In this document: piece after piece, positions 29,473 to 39,897 of the stretch
How the letters are laid out: the number at the start of each line of letters is the position of its first letter
Position numbering within the stretch: the stretch's first letter is position 1
Translations under genes and position numbers: made by a program
Notes under the pieces: generated by a model
Databases searched by the model: none
What the model saw: the letters and a program-made list of their open reading frames with translations, nothing else
Told to the model about the DNA's origin: nothing
From: an uncultured Aquimarina sp.
GTDB lineage: Bacteria; Bacteroidota; Bacteroidia; Flavobacteriales; Flavobacteriaceae
Assembly (NCBI GenBank): GCA_947496705.1
Contig: CANMDW010000015.1
Coordinates: 1-64,000 of the forward strand
DNA length: 64,000 bases
Direction of reading: 5' to 3'

Positions 29473-30523
29473 CATCCCACAATATTAGCAAAGAAAACTC
29501 TTGCTGTAATTTCCTTGAGGTTCTATCCTTCAGTTACTTTACTATATAACTCACACTTAATTTAGGAGCATACTTTATATACATATAAACATATTCTGAA
29601 CAAACATAACCTTTAACCCGCTTTATGCAATAGGAAATCCCCGCTTGCTGGATCTACCTTGTCGGTAGACAGGCGGGCAGGTATTCTGTCCTGAAACATT
29701 TAAAATATAATGTGCACTATGTTTTTAAAATTAACCATGATGCTATGCTTAATTTCAGAAAACCTCCGGCACTTCAGTTGGTCTCTTCTTACAAAGTCAA
29801 ATTATTGGCTATGTAATTCGATCCTATTGCTGTTTCAGACCTTATAACGAAGTTCTATTACATAAACCTGGTTTAATACCTCAACATCCTCTACTTCAAA
29901 AATTTGAAGTAAAAAATCTCGGCAACGAACTCGAACATCTCCTTTTAAAACTTGATAACCATACTTACTACACCAAACGATATGACAGTTTAGGCGACTT
30001 GAAGTATGCGAGCCTTTTCTTAAATACGATTTTATCAAATCTAAAATATAGATTTTTTTGCAATACTAAAGTACCATACTGAAATTGCAGGGATTTCACC
30101 TCAATTCGAGACCAATAAAATGATAAAATAAGCTTAAGTTTTATTTTATTATGTAATAAAAATAGGGTTTCTATACCCATTATTTGTTTTACATATAGAA
30201 GTAAATCATTCTTGTATTATATAAATCAAAATACCTATCTAAATAGTGATATACTTATCTCTAAAATACTAACAAATATTTTTCATCCGAATTATTTTTT
30301 TAATAGCAGTATAGGTACACAATAAAACTAATCGGGATTATTTGGAATAAACAATATACGATTTTTTTAGAAATCCAAATTGTAAAATATAAAGGTCATA
30401 AAAATTTAAACCACAGTAAAATAATTTAATGAATTCATGAAAACTTATAACAGATTGCCAATTGAAAACAATTAACTAGAAAATCCAATTTTGAGTACGA
30501 TACAATTATTAAATAATAAACTT
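29473..30523. other. Intergenic region containing a decayed IS200 fragment
   Basis: Apart from the transposase remnant at 29835-30038 there is no supportable gene. Around 29655-29690 a GC-richer patch contains a small hairpin (ctacc...ggtag). A similar GC-rich patch occurs at the right edge of the window (63966-64000). The last ~300 bases are very AT-rich and probably hold the promoter for the operon starting near 30524. Confidence 0.4.
29835..30038 (-). pseudogene. IS200/IS605-type transposase TnpA remnant
   Basis: The 67-codon frame contains SRLNCHIVWCSKYGYQVLKG and DVRVRCRDFLLQIFEVEDVE, which match the N-terminal beta-strand region of TnpA (Y1-type) transposases (canonical HIVWxTKYRxxVLxG). 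The HUH motif and catalytic tyrosine region are missing; after EVLNQ the frame degenerates and stops. It is an inactive fragment of an IS200-like element. Confidence 0.8.
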
Positions 30524-30775
30524 ATGAATCAGGCAGAATTTGAAAAAAAACATTTAGATAGTCTTCTTTTTTGGGAGGAACAGGGATTAATTGATCTAGG
30601 TGTATTCACAGAATGGTTATGGAAACAACATATAGAGGTTTTAAAAATTATGTATAAAGCATTTGAAAAAAAACAAGCTCTTGACCATTGTTATATAGTA
30701 GAATCGATACTCGAGATCAAAAAACTATCAATTGTCAAAAAACTTTCAATCATAAAAAAAGAGCAATTTAATTAA
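30524..30775 (+). CDS. Small protein (83 aa), unknown function
   Basis: I do not recognise this protein. From the ATG at 30524 it begins MNQAEFEKKHLDSLLFWEEQ and is mostly helical and charged, with a Lys/Ile-rich tail (KKLSIVKKLSIIKK) that is a short duplication. A longer frame from TTG at 30491 is possible. No signal peptide is seen. It stops just before the lipoprotein gene and may share its transcript. Confidence 0.55.
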   Translation: MNQAEFEKKHLDSLLFWEEQGLIDLGVFTEWLWKQHIEVLKIMYKAFEKKQALDHCYIVESILEIKKLSIVKKLSIIKKEQFN

Positions 30776-30812
30776 TACGATGAGTAGCAATACAGTTTTA
30801 AAATTCAATATA

Positions 30813-31889
30813 ATGAAAGATATAAAAAATATAATACGCTACAGTCTTATCCTATTGCTAGTCGGATGTTCTGTAGAAGAAGTAGATGAATTACGTGAAA
30901 CAAGTGTTAGTTCTTTAATTCTTACAGGAAATGAAGGAAACTGTTTACGAATTATGATAGGTTTAGATCAAAACCATAACGGGATACTGGATCTATCAGA
31001 GTATAAAAGTAATCAGCTAATATGTCCAATAGAGACGAGTAATGGACTAAACTCCTTATCTAACATTTCCAAAATTAATGATTGTGTGCAAATTCAATCT
31101 GGATTGGATACTAATAAGAATGATATATTAGATGATAATGAAATATTACAAACCGAAGAGATATGTCCTGTAAACGGAGAAGATGGTCAAAATAGTTTGA
31201 TTCGAATCGAAGATGAAAACCCCGGGACAAATTGTGTAGATGGAGGCGTCGTGGTTCATATCGGCTTAGATACAAATAAAAATAATACCCTGGATGATAA
31301 TGAGATCCAGGAGACGCAATATATCTGTGCGGTTAGGAGTATACCTGTAGAACCTTGTAAAGAAGAGGAAATTATTCAAAACATAGATTTTGAAAATTAT
31401 AATGCAGGAAACGGTTTAGACAAGATCATAATTGAGCAGGATATTAGCTGTGACCAAACGATCTCTGTATTTGGATTTCGACCATACTGTCCAGAAAACC
31501 TAGCTGTGATCTTAGATACTTCTGATCCTATGAATGGTGTGTTCTCATCCTCCTATTTAGGAAATGTACTAATGGTTTCTGATCGCAATATTTCTGGAAA
31601 ACACTCCCACGCAAAAACTGTATACAAAAGGCTTGATTTTGTGTTTGAAATTCCTAGCTACCTGGTTTCTATAGATTTGGTAGGTGTCGACAAATGTCAT
31701 AAACCTAAAATTAAAATGTATGATATCGATAATCATTTACTTAAAGAGATAGTTGTAGAGTCTTCCGAAAACAACTCTATACAAACCATATTCCTGGAAC
31801 AAGATAATGTGTCAAAACTACAGATATGGCAAAAAAACAGTAAAGCAGTAGATAATTTAAGAATTAAATGTAACTCAATTTGCGAATAA
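30813..31889 (+). CDS. Lipoprotein with calcium-loop-like DxNxNxxLDxxE repeats
   Basis: I chose the ATG at 30813 because it gives a proper lipoprotein signal ending LLLVGCS; an upstream ATG at 30780 adds 11 residues. Three repeats of the form GLDxNxNxxLDxxE (DQNHNGILDLSE, DTNKNDILDDNE, DTNKNNTLDDNE) are each followed by a conserved 'ICP/ICA' cysteine. They resemble EF-hand/dockerin-like calcium loops and a repeat family I recall as DUF7151. A beta-rich C-terminal domain of ~180 residues follows, perhaps a carbohydrate-binding jelly roll. The stop overlaps the next start (TAATG), so it is translationally coupled to the OmpA-like gene and probably acts with it at the outer membrane. Confidence 0.8.
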   Translation: MKDIKNIIRYSLILLLVGCSVEEVDELRETSVSSLILTGNEGNCLRIMIGLDQNHNGILDLSEYKSNQLICPIETSNGLNSLSNISKINDCVQIQSGLDTNKNDILDDNEILQTEEICPVNGEDGQNSLIRIEDENPGTNCVDGGVVVHIGLDTNKNNTLDDNEIQETQYICAVRSIPVEPCKEEEIIQNIDFENYNAGNGLDKIIIEQDISCDQTISVFGFRPYCPENLAVILDTSDPMNGVFSSSYLGNVLMVSDRNISGKHSHAKTVYKRLDFVFEIPSYLVSIDLVGVDKCHKPKIKMYDIDNHLLKEIVVESSENNSIQTIFLEQDNVSKLQIWQKNSKAVDNLRIKCNSICE

Positions 31890-32884
31890 TGAAAACTTTT
31901 ATAGTATTGATATTTTTAATTACAGCAAATACTTATAGCCAGCTGTCTATAGAGGTTCATGGAGGATTAAATAGCCTAATGAGCCCAGGAATAAATTACA
32001 AAAATGGAATACATACAGGACTTGGATTATCTTATCAGTTTAACGAATTTATAAAGACTAGAGGCTCCTTATACTTTGGCCAAATAAAAAATAATGCCAA
32101 TACATCTTTTCAGGCATCCTACACTGGAGCAAAACTAGATATAATGCCTTCATTTACCCGTATTATAGGGCTTAAAGATGAGAAATGGCGAATTTTTCCC
32201 TACATAGGACTTGGATATGCTTCTTATGCTGATGAGGAAGTCTTAACCATTAATGGTGGCATACAATCTTTATTCAGGATATCCAAAAGGTTTTGGTTAC
32301 AAGTAGAAATAGGAAGAAATGGTAACATAGGTCAGGAAAAGACTTTAGACGGAGAGTTCGAGATCAACACAAAGGGTGTTGATTCATATATGGACTTTGC
32401 TGTAGTTGGATTGGTTTTTGAAATTACTAAACGTAAAATAAGAAAAAAGACAGCTCTTCAAAAAAGCAAAAGTGATCTTAGTGAAATTATTAAAGAAAAA
32501 TCTGTAAAACTTGATAGTGTACCCAGCAAGGTTATCAACATACACAATGAATTTGTACAGCCTCTTAATGAGATCGTATTGTTTGATGAGGGTAAAGCTA
32601 CCATCAAACAATCCCAACTGGCATCTATAATCAAAATGGTAGAATACATGAAAGAGAATCTAGGGGTTACTATAAATATTGTAGGAACAGCATGTTCTAA
32701 TCATGGATCAGACAAAAGAAACCAGGAACTTAGCGAGCAAAGAGCGATAACAGTATATCAAAAGATGATAAGTTTAGGAATTAACGATGAACGACTATCT
32801 TTTACCGGAAAAGGGAATGATACCACATATGCAAGCACCGATGGAGATGCGCAAAAAAGAGTATATTTTATAATTAACAAGTAA
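31889..32884 (+). CDS. Outer-membrane beta-barrel protein with OmpA-like peptidoglycan-binding domain
   Basis: This 331-aa protein has a signal peptide ending TANTYSQ and an N-terminal ~170-residue beta-rich domain consistent with a small barrel. A charged linker leads to a C-terminal OmpA-like domain (~residues 225-331) with NQELSEQRAITVYQKM, typical of MotB/OmpA peptidoglycan binding. The start overlaps the previous stop by one base. It would tie the outer membrane to the cell wall and may anchor or present the coupled lipoprotein. A strong hairpin terminator follows at 32920. Confidence 0.85.
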   Translation: MKTFIVLIFLITANTYSQLSIEVHGGLNSLMSPGINYKNGIHTGLGLSYQFNEFIKTRGSLYFGQIKNNANTSFQASYTGAKLDIMPSFTRIIGLKDEKWRIFPYIGLGYASYADEEVLTINGGIQSLFRISKRFWLQVEIGRNGNIGQEKTLDGEFEINTKGVDSYMDFAVVGLVFEITKRKIRKKTALQKSKSDLSEIIKEKSVKLDSVPSKVINIHNEFVQPLNEIVLFDEGKATIKQSQLASIIKMVEYMKENLGVTINIVGTACSNHGSDKRNQELSEQRAITVYQKMISLGINDERLSFTGKGNDTTYASTDGDAQKRVYFIINK

Positions 32885-32919
32885 CAGTATTTAATAAATA
32901 ACCTCTATAGGGATGTATC

Positions 32920-32955
32920 AAAAAATAGCAGAGGTCTAGATCCCTGCTATTTTTT
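32920..32955. terminator. Bidirectional terminator between convergent genes
   Basis: A perfect 12-bp stem (32920-32931 with 32944-32955; arms aaaaaatagcag and ctgctatttttt) encloses a 12-base loop. The A/T tracts on both sides suit termination of the OmpA operon (+) and the histidine kinase gene (-). Confidence 0.85.
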
Positions 32956-33116
32956 GTTTAGTGTTTTTTGTTTTAGGTCTAAACTCTTTCGCAAACATTG
33001 CAAAGAGGCATAGATTTAAAAATTTGTATACAAATAAGAAATGGACTTTAATTTACAAACCCTACAGATCCTTTAAATGAAAAATCTTAACTATTGTATA
33101 ATATTGCTTACTAACT

Positions 33117-35009
33117 TTAAACAGCAATATTGACAGATAGATGCGTTCCTTTTCCAGGTGCTGACTTCAGGTCTATCTCCCCAGTAAGAATAGCTACTCT
33201 TGAAAGAATATTTTTCCATCCAATACCGCTGACATTGTTTATTTTAGAAGTGTTTAGGCCTATTCCATTATCCTTTATAGATAATAATAACTTGTTTTTC
33301 TCATGTTTTAAAGAGATTACTACTTTGGTAGCCTGTGCATGTTTTATAATATTAGACAGCGCCTCTTGTATAATTCGGTATAATGCTATTGCCTGAATAT
33401 CATCCAATTTTTTGAAATTACCAGAGCCTGAAAATGTAATTTTTAAATCTTTATATGCATTCATTTCATCTACCAATTCACGTATGGCAGGAATGATGCC
33501 TAACGTTATTAATGTATTAGGCATGATGTTATGTGAAATATTTCTTAGTTCCTCATACGTTCTATCTATCAAATTCAGTAATTTCTGGTGTTTTTCTTCT
33601 TCTTCTACATTTTCAGTATTCAAATTAGATGCAATTACCATCATGGCAGAAATGGCTTGTCCCAAGCTATCATGAAGATCTTGAGCTATTCGTTTTCTTT
33701 CTTTTTCCTCTGCTTCAATAACAGATTTAAAGCGCATGTTTTCTTGTGTAGCTACCAATTTACTTTTATTGGTAAAATGATAGATAAGAATACCACCAAT
33801 AATGGAAAATACCAAAATAGATAAGATTAATAAACGCATACGATGTTGTTTTTGAGCCTGTATAATTTTTAAGTTTTTTAATTCATTTTCTTTATTTAAT
33901 GCAGAAATTTGTTCTTCTTTTCGTTTTGTTTCGTATTTTACTTTAAATTCTTGTATTTTTTTTTGGGTGGAGGCTTTGGCCGCCGAATCTGTCCAAAACA
34001 GGTATTTTTCTAGGTACTCCAAAGATTTTTTATAGTCCTTAGTAGCTTTGTAAACCTTATAAAAAGATTCACTATAATAAAGATGAACAAACTTGTCATT
34101 ATTCTTTTCTAGTACCCCCCATCCCTTTTCTAGATAAAGTAGTGCTTTAGTATATTCTTTTTTCAGAATATATAAATCAGCTATACTATGATAAATGTCT
34201 GATAATTGAGATGCGTTTCGATTTGTTTTTGCCCTATATTCTGCTTTCTTAAAATAATAATTTGCAGAGTCATATTGCTGCAATCTCATTAGATTATTTC
34301 CCAGATTATTGTATATATCAAATCGACCTTTTTGGATATGATGTTCAATCAAAATTTTAAGTGCTTCTTTACGATATATCAAAGCTTTTTCAAAATTTCC
34401 TTGTAATGCGTAACTATTTCCAATTCCATTGGCAGCTTCAGCAAGTATTGGGTAATAATCAATTGAATTACTAATTGTATAGGATTTAGAATAAAACTTA
34501 ATGGCATTATCTCGGTCTTTAACCCTGAAATAGTACCTTCCGATTTCTAACATTATTTTAGCAAATTCTTTCTTGTTATTTACTGTATCGACATGCTTTA
34601 ATGCCTTTTCAAAGTAATAAAAGGCAGTATCACTTTGGATAGTATTAGAATAAGAAAATCCTATTTTTCCCAGAATTCTTGCATATGTATGAGAATCTTT
34701 TACTTTTAGACTGAGATCTTTACTATTATTATAAAATTCTATGGCCTTATACGACCTCTCATAAATTTGATGAATGTCTCCAATGTTTTCATAAGTTTTC
34801 AGGAGCAACTTCTCATTTTGGGTCTTTTTAATTAACACTGAAGCTTTACTATAGTAATCTAAAGCCAAACTCAGATTACCATTAGCTTTGGTAACCTCTG
34901 CTTTTTTAATAAAATAATCAATAGAATCTGTTATATTTTGAGCTGCTAGATCTATTGTAACTATAAATAAAAAAAAGGAGAGTATTATATATATAATATA
35001 TGTTTTCAT
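33117..35009 (-). CDS. TPR-containing sensor histidine kinase (NarX/DesK-type)
   Basis: Codon 4 (MKTYIIYIIL) is the likely start because it opens the signal peptide. Residues ~30-340 hold about eight tetratricopeptide repeats. One TM helix (~395-415) and a coiled coil lead to a HisKA_3 domain with the phospho-His in RKRIAQDLHDSLGQ (~447) and a HATPase with DNGIGL and GIGWKNI near the end. It is encoded 36 bases downstream of the LuxR-type regulator on the same strand, so the two are its natural pair. The pair is divergent from the SusC operon and may control it. The signal is unknown. Confidence 0.93.
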   Translation of the reverse strand: MKTYIIYIILSFFLFIVTIDLAAQNITDSIDYFIKKAEVTKANGNLSLALDYYSKASVLIKKTQNEKLLLKTYENIGDIHQIYERSYKAIEFYNNSKDLSLKVKDSHTYARILGKIGFSYSNTIQSDTAFYYFEKALKHVDTVNNKKEFAKIMLEIGRYYFRVKDRDNAIKFYSKSYTISNSIDYYPILAEAANGIGNSYALQGNFEKALIYRKEALKILIEHHIQKGRFDIYNNLGNNLMRLQQYDSANYYFKKAEYRAKTNRNASQLSDIYHSIADLYILKKEYTKALLYLEKGWGVLEKNNDKFVHLYYSESFYKVYKATKDYKKSLEYLEKYLFWTDSAAKASTQKKIQEFKVKYETKRKEEQISALNKENELKNLKIIQAQKQHRMRLLILSILVFSIIGGILIYHFTNKSKLVATQENMRFKSVIEAEEKERKRIAQDLHDSLGQAISAMMVIASNLNTENVEEEEKHQKLLNLIDRTYEELRNISHNIMPNTLITLGIIPAIRELVDEMNAYKDLKITFSGSGNFKKLDDIQAIALYRIIQEALSNIIKHAQATKVVISLKHEKNKLLLSIKDNGIGLNTSKINNVSGIGWKNILSRVAILTGEIDLKSAPGKGTHLSVNIAV

Positions 35010-35044
35010 TGGTTTCATTTTGGTAGACGCTATTTAAATTAACC

Positions 35045-35707
35045 TTACCACATCACCAAATTATTTTCAACGGCATATCGTATTAATCCAATGACGCTTT
35101 TTGCACCGGTTTTTTTAAACATACTTCTTCTATGACTATCTACAGTAGTTATACTGATGAAAAGCTTATTGGCGATTTCTTTGCTAGAATACTCTTGACA
35201 AATAAGTTGAAGAATTTCTCGCTCTCGGTGAGTGAGTTCATGTTTTAATAGAATTCTCCCAGACTTTTTGTTACTAATTAAGTCCATCATCACAGAGGTA
35301 ATTTCATTACTGTAATATGTACCGCCATGAATTATCCTTTTTACCGCATCATGGAGTTCATTTTTATTAATTTTTTTTGACAAATAGCCTTCAGCTTCTA
35401 CCGAGAGAATTTCTTTTACCAATTCACGACCGAGGAACATACTCAATACCAAAACGGGAAGGTTCGGGTTGATCTCTTTTATTTTTTTTATTAATTCGAT
35501 GCCGCTCATTCCCGGCAAATTAATATCGGTTATTACAAGACTTAAGGATTCATTTTCGAGATACTGCAAAGCTTCTTCTGCACTGGTAACAGTGTTCAAA
35601 ATTTCGATTTCATCACAATCATTTAAGATCGAGGTTAATCCATCCAAAAATACAGGATGATCGTCAACAAGAAGTGCTTTTGTTCTTTGATTAGTTGGGG
35701 TAATCAT
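35045..35707 (-). CDS. LuxR/NarL-family response regulator
   Basis: This 220-aa protein has an intact receiver domain: LLVDDHP acidic pair, phosphoacceptor D61 in VITDINLPGMSG, and a conserved Lys in YLSKKI. A C-terminal LuxR HTH follows (LTHREREILQLI; SSKEIANKLFISITTVDSHR). It is first in the two-gene unit with the TPR histidine kinase and is transcribed away from the SusC operon across a 676-base gap. This makes it a good candidate regulator of that operon. Confidence 0.93.
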   Translation of the reverse strand: MITPTNQRTKALLVDDHPVFLDGLTSILNDCDEIEILNTVTSAEEALQYLENESLSLVITDINLPGMSGIELIKKIKEINPNLPVLVLSMFLGRELVKEILSVEAEGYLSKKINKNELHDAVKRIIHGGTYYSNEITSVMMDLISNKKSGRILLKHELTHREREILQLICQEYSSKEIANKLFISITTVDSHRRSMFKKTGAKSVIGLIRYAVENNLVMW

Positions 35708-36383
35708 AAGGTTGAGGTTTTAACGAGGTTTACGTAACTAATTATAAGGAAAAATTAATATTCAGACTATAGTATTTTGATTTTATCAACAAAATGCTAC
35801 CAAAGACTGCAAAATATAAATTAAGGGTAAACCACAACACATTATCCTTGTTAATCATTACATAAAAATGGTATTTTAACAGGATATCATTTCATCAAGT
35901 TCTTCCTTATTTTTATCACAAAAAAACTACATTCCTAAGTTTAGAGAAGAAAGAGCTTGTCTCAAAAACTATAGAATAAAAAAACAAACCGATAATCAAT
36001 AAGCCAGTATCAACGAACTTAGAACTTAGGGTCAAATTAAGTTAGCAAAGAAGTTAGTACAAAATATAACAATCTCTTAAACTATATAGCATTATGAAAA
36101 AAATAAGATATCATATTTTAATAACATTTCAACCTCTTTTGGTAAACAATTAACGAAAAACAAAACGTACTCTTTTCAAAAAAATATCATATATCTATTA
36201 AAAATAACCCTACAAGACCTACTTGAAAAAAATATCAAATAGCAAACAGTAGTTTGGATAAGACAATTTAATAGTTAAGAATATGGTTAATCAAATTATT
36301 CTACTTATCCATAATACTAGTTTGCAAAAATTAATTTATTAATGTTTTTTCTCTAATTAAGAAAAAACAACTGCAAATCATCT
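35708..36383. other. Divergent regulatory region between response regulator and SusC
   Basis: This long AT-rich stretch separates divergent genes and must hold both promoters. A sequence near 36320 (TAcTAgTTTGC) resembles, but does not exactly fit, the Bacteroidota -7 element for the SusC gene. A 19-codon frame starting at the ATG at 36093 lacks support as a gene. The long leader (~60 bases) before the SusC ATG could be regulatory. Confidence 0.4.
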
Positions 36384-39300
36384 ATGAAAATAATTTTGTT
36401 TTTCTGTTTTACAACAGCTTTTATTTTGATCCCAAATGATGCATCCTCTCAAGACGCTATGATTAGAATTAATACAGATAAAAATATGACTATAACTCAA
36501 ATTTTTGAACTCATTCAAGAACAAACAGGTTACAAGTTTATATATAATGACGAATTAATAGACAATGCTCCTGTAATTGAATTAAAAAAAGGCGAAATTT
36601 TAATAGAAGACCTCTTACAAATAGCATTAACTCCTATCAAGTGTGATTATAAGCTTACAGAAGATAGAACAATAATTGTAAAAGAAATAATAAATACTTT
36701 ACAGCGGTTCTCTGTAAAAGGTACAATTTTTGACAATAAGGGAAACCCAATATCTGGAGCAAATATCGTAGAAGAGGGAACCTCTAACGGCGTACAATCA
36801 GATTTTGATGGTAATTTTACTTTACAAGTCTCAGAAGCAACATCTACTTTAATTATTTCATATTTGGGTTTTATAACTCAAGATGCTGCCATTAACAATA
36901 GGAATACGATTAATATAACTCTAATAGAAGAGATTTCTAAACTCGATGAAGTATTTGTAACTGCTTTAGGGATAAAAAGAAAAAGAAAAGAATTAGGGTA
37001 TTCTTTTCAGGAGATTAAAGGAGATGATTTATCCAATAACCCTACGTTAAGTATTGCACAGTCATTATATGGAAAGGTAGCAGGGGTAAATATTTCTCAA
37101 ACTGCGGCTGGAGTTGGCGCAAGCTCCAGAATAATTATAAGGGGTAACAACTCTATTAATGGAGATAATCAACCTTTATATATTGTAGATGGAGTTTATT
37201 TGGGAAATTCTGGTATAGGAAGAATAACAGATTATAAATCTGAAAAATTTACTTCTGGAATAGATAATGGTGATGGGCTTTCTAGTTTAAATATGGATGA
37301 TATTGAAAATATATCTGTATTAAAAGGTGGAGCTGCATCTGCTTTATATGGTGAACGAGGTGCTAATGGTGTTATAGTTATTACTACTAAAAAAGGAAAA
37401 AATAACTCCTTTAAAATTGATTATAATGCAACAATAACTTTTGATATTGCAGATGCAAAATACGATGATTATCAAACAGATTATGGTTCTGGTTCAAGGG
37501 GAATACTGCCTAATCCATTTGAGATTAATACTGTTCAAGTAAGTACAACTAATGCTTGGGGCCCCAGATTTGGAACAGGAGATGATTTGGTACGTATTTT
37601 TGACGGGTCTTTTAAACCATACAAAAATGTTGACAATAACGTTCAAAACTTCTTTAATACAGGCACAACATATAATAATAATATAAGCTTTTCGGGGGGA
37701 TCCGATAATACAACGTATAGATTTAGTTACGGTAATTTACAAAATAATGATGTAATACCAAATAGTGGCCTTAAAAGGAACAGTTTTTCCTTGAGAGCGA
37801 CAACCAACCTGAATAAATTATATTTAGATGGGAAACTATCCTATATCACCGAAGAAACCAAAAACAGACCAGCTTTAGCTGATGATCCTAATAATATTGG
37901 TTTTTCGTTAGCACGTTTAGCACCAAACATAGATCAGGCATGGTTGCAACATTATGAAGATAATCAAGGTAATTATTTTGAATGGAACGTTGATCCTTTT
38001 CGTTTAAACCCTTATTATGTTATTTCTGAGAACAGTAATCTTTCAACCAAAAATAGAGTTCTAGGTAATTTTAACTTGAATTATAGTATTACAGATTGGC
38101 TAAAGGTTGACACCAAAGCTAGTATTGATAAATTTGATTATAGTGTTTCAGATTTTGTGAACTCAGGAACCAATCTTCCGGGAAGAGAAAATGGAGGATT
38201 AAGAGCACGTGATATTTCTTTTCAAGAATATAATATTGAAGGAACACTATCTGTTACTAAACAATTTGGAAAATATGGGATCTCTATTGCTGTTGGAGCT
38301 AATCATCGTAAAACGCAAAGAATAGATGATGGTTTTTTTGCTACCAATATGATACAAAGAGGGATAAATAATTTGGCAAACTTTTCTGACAAAACATTGG
38401 GAGAAAAAACAAATAAAGAAATTTTAGTCAAATCCTTATTTTCATATGTAAGAACTAATTATAATAATTTATTATTTTTAGATATAACAGCACGTAATGA
38501 CTGGAATTCTACTTTGGCTACCGCCAAGGAACCAGAATCCGATTTAAATAACAATTATTCTTTCTTTTATCCCTCAGTATCGACCAGTTTTGTATTTTCT
38601 AATGCACTAGATATATCTTCAAACATATTAAGTTTTGGTAAAATTAGAGCTTCTTGGGCAAGTACAGGAAAAGCCCCCGAAGAACCCTTTGCTACAACAC
38701 CTTTTTATACCATTGGCCCAGAACCTCTTTTGGGCCAACCTTTGGGCTCAGTAGGCAGCGGAGTCGTGCCTAACGAAACATTAAAACCTGAAATATCAGA
38801 TACTTATGAGATAGGTGTGGACTTATCATTCTTCAAAAACAGATTTGGTATAGATTTTTCATATTACAAAACAAGAACCAAAAATCAATTGGTTGTTTTA
38901 AATATATCTCAGGCATCAGGATATTATGGCGTTTGGGCAAACATCGGAATCGTAGAAAATACGGGTATTGAAGGTTTGATTACAGCCGGAATATTTAGAA
39001 ACCCTAAAGGGTTTAATTGGGATATGACGTTAAATTTTTCTAAAAACAATAATAAAGTCACACGTCTTAATGAAGACACAAATACACAGGTAATATCGAT
39101 AGCGAGGTGGGCTGGTGCACAAGTAATAGCACAAGTAGGAAAAAGCTCATCAGAAATCTATGGGCAAAAACTACAGAGATCCCCAGATGGCCAAGTAATT
39201 ATTGGAGAAAATGGATTGCCAAAATTAACAGGAACTTATAAGAGTCTAGGTCAAGTTACTCCTGATTGGATTATGGGAGTAACCAATGAATTTTCATACA

Positions 39301-39887
39301 AGGGTTTTAACTTAGCAACTAGTTTGGACATGAAATTTGGAGGATATGTGTATTCTATGACAAATGCTTATGCAGCAGCCTCTGGCCTGCTAGATATAAC
39401 AGTAGAAGGAAGAGATGAGTATAATAATTGGGTTCAGCAACAACTAGATGAAGGCTTAACAATGTCACAAATAAGTGCACTCATTCCAGATGCAGGATAT
39501 ATAGCTGAAGGTGTAGTTGAAGTTAGAGATGCTAATGGAAATATAACCTATCAGGAAAATACCAGACCCGTAAACCCACAAGACTATTGGAGCTTTTTAT
39601 TTGGAGATAACACAACTCCAGAGCCATTTATCTATGACGCATCTTATGTAAAATTAAGGGAATTGGGCATAGGCTACACTTTTCCTAGTGACATATTCAA
39701 AAAAATGAGAATAGATATAGATCAGTTAAAACTATCTTTTATAGGCAGAAACCTATGGACACTGTATTCTGATATACCTAATATTGATCCAGAATCAACA
39801 TACACAAGTGGAAATGGACAAGGTTTTGAATACGGATCTCTGCCTTACAGAAAATCATATGGCTTTAATATTCAAATAACATTTTAA
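36384..39887 (+). CDS. susC-like: SusC/RagA-type TonB-dependent outer-membrane transporter with STN domain
   Basis: This 1167-aa protein imports glycan fragments through the outer membrane using TonB. It has a signal peptide (~1-22), an STN signalling domain (~25-100; TITQIFELIQEQTGYKFIYN), a carboxypeptidase-regulatory-like domain (~112-190; VKGTIFDNKGNPISGANIVE), a plug (PLYIVDGV; ISVLKGGAASALYGERGANG) and a ~900-residue barrel ending in QITF. The STN domain normally talks to a FecR-type anti-sigma factor, yet no FecR is encoded in this window. It is followed after 10 bases by its SusD partner. The substrate is inferred as beta-1,3-glucan from the nearby GH16 and GH64. Confidence 0.95.
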   Translation: MKIILFFCFTTAFILIPNDASSQDAMIRINTDKNMTITQIFELIQEQTGYKFIYNDELIDNAPVIELKKGEILIEDLLQIALTPIKCDYKLTEDRTIIVKEIINTLQRFSVKGTIFDNKGNPISGANIVEEGTSNGVQSDFDGNFTLQVSEATSTLIISYLGFITQDAAINNRNTINITLIEEISKLDEVFVTALGIKRKRKELGYSFQEIKGDDLSNNPTLSIAQSLYGKVAGVNISQTAAGVGASSRIIIRGNNSINGDNQPLYIVDGVYLGNSGIGRITDYKSEKFTSGIDNGDGLSSLNMDDIENISVLKGGAASALYGERGANGVIVITTKKGKNNSFKIDYNATITFDIADAKYDDYQTDYGSGSRGILPNPFEINTVQVSTTNAWGPRFGTGDDLVRIFDGSFKPYKNVDNNVQNFFNTGTTYNNNISFSGGSDNTTYRFSYGNLQNNDVIPNSGLKRNSFSLRATTNLNKLYLDGKLSYITEETKNRPALADDPNNIGFSLARLAPNIDQAWLQHYEDNQGNYFEWNVDPFRLNPYYVISENSNLSTKNRVLGNFNLNYSITDWLKVDTKASIDKFDYSVSDFVNSGTNLPGRENGGLRARDISFQEYNIEGTLSVTKQFGKYGISIAVGANHRKTQRIDDGFFATNMIQRGINNLANFSDKTLGEKTNKEILVKSLFSYVRTNYNNLLFLDITARNDWNSTLATAKEPESDLNNNYSFFYPSVSTSFVFSNALDISSNILSFGKIRASWASTGKAPEEPFATTPFYTIGPEPLLGQPLGSVGSGVVPNETLKPEISDTYEIGVDLSFFKNRFGIDFSYYKTRTKNQLVVLNISQASGYYGVWANIGIVENTGIEGLITAGIFRNPKGFNWDMTLNFSKNNNKVTRLNEDTNTQVISIARWAGAQVIAQVGKSSSEIYGQKLQRSPDGQVIIGENGLPKLTGTYKSLGQVTPDWIMGVTNEFSYKGFNLATSLDMKFGGYVYSMTNAYAAASGLLDITVEGRDEYNNWVQQQLDEGLTMSQISALIPDAGYIAEGVVEVRDANGNITYQENTRPVNPQDYWSFLFGDNTTPEPFIYDASYVKLRELGIGYTFPSDIFKKMRIDIDQLKLSFIGRNLWTLYSDIPNIDPESTYTSGNGQGFEYGSLPYRKSYGFNIQITF

Positions 39888-39897
39888 AAAAATAAAA

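Noticed and set aside
29968..30180. 70-codon minus-strand frame overlapping the IS200 remnant
   Set aside because: It shares DNA with the TnpA fragment in another frame and shows no transposase motif.
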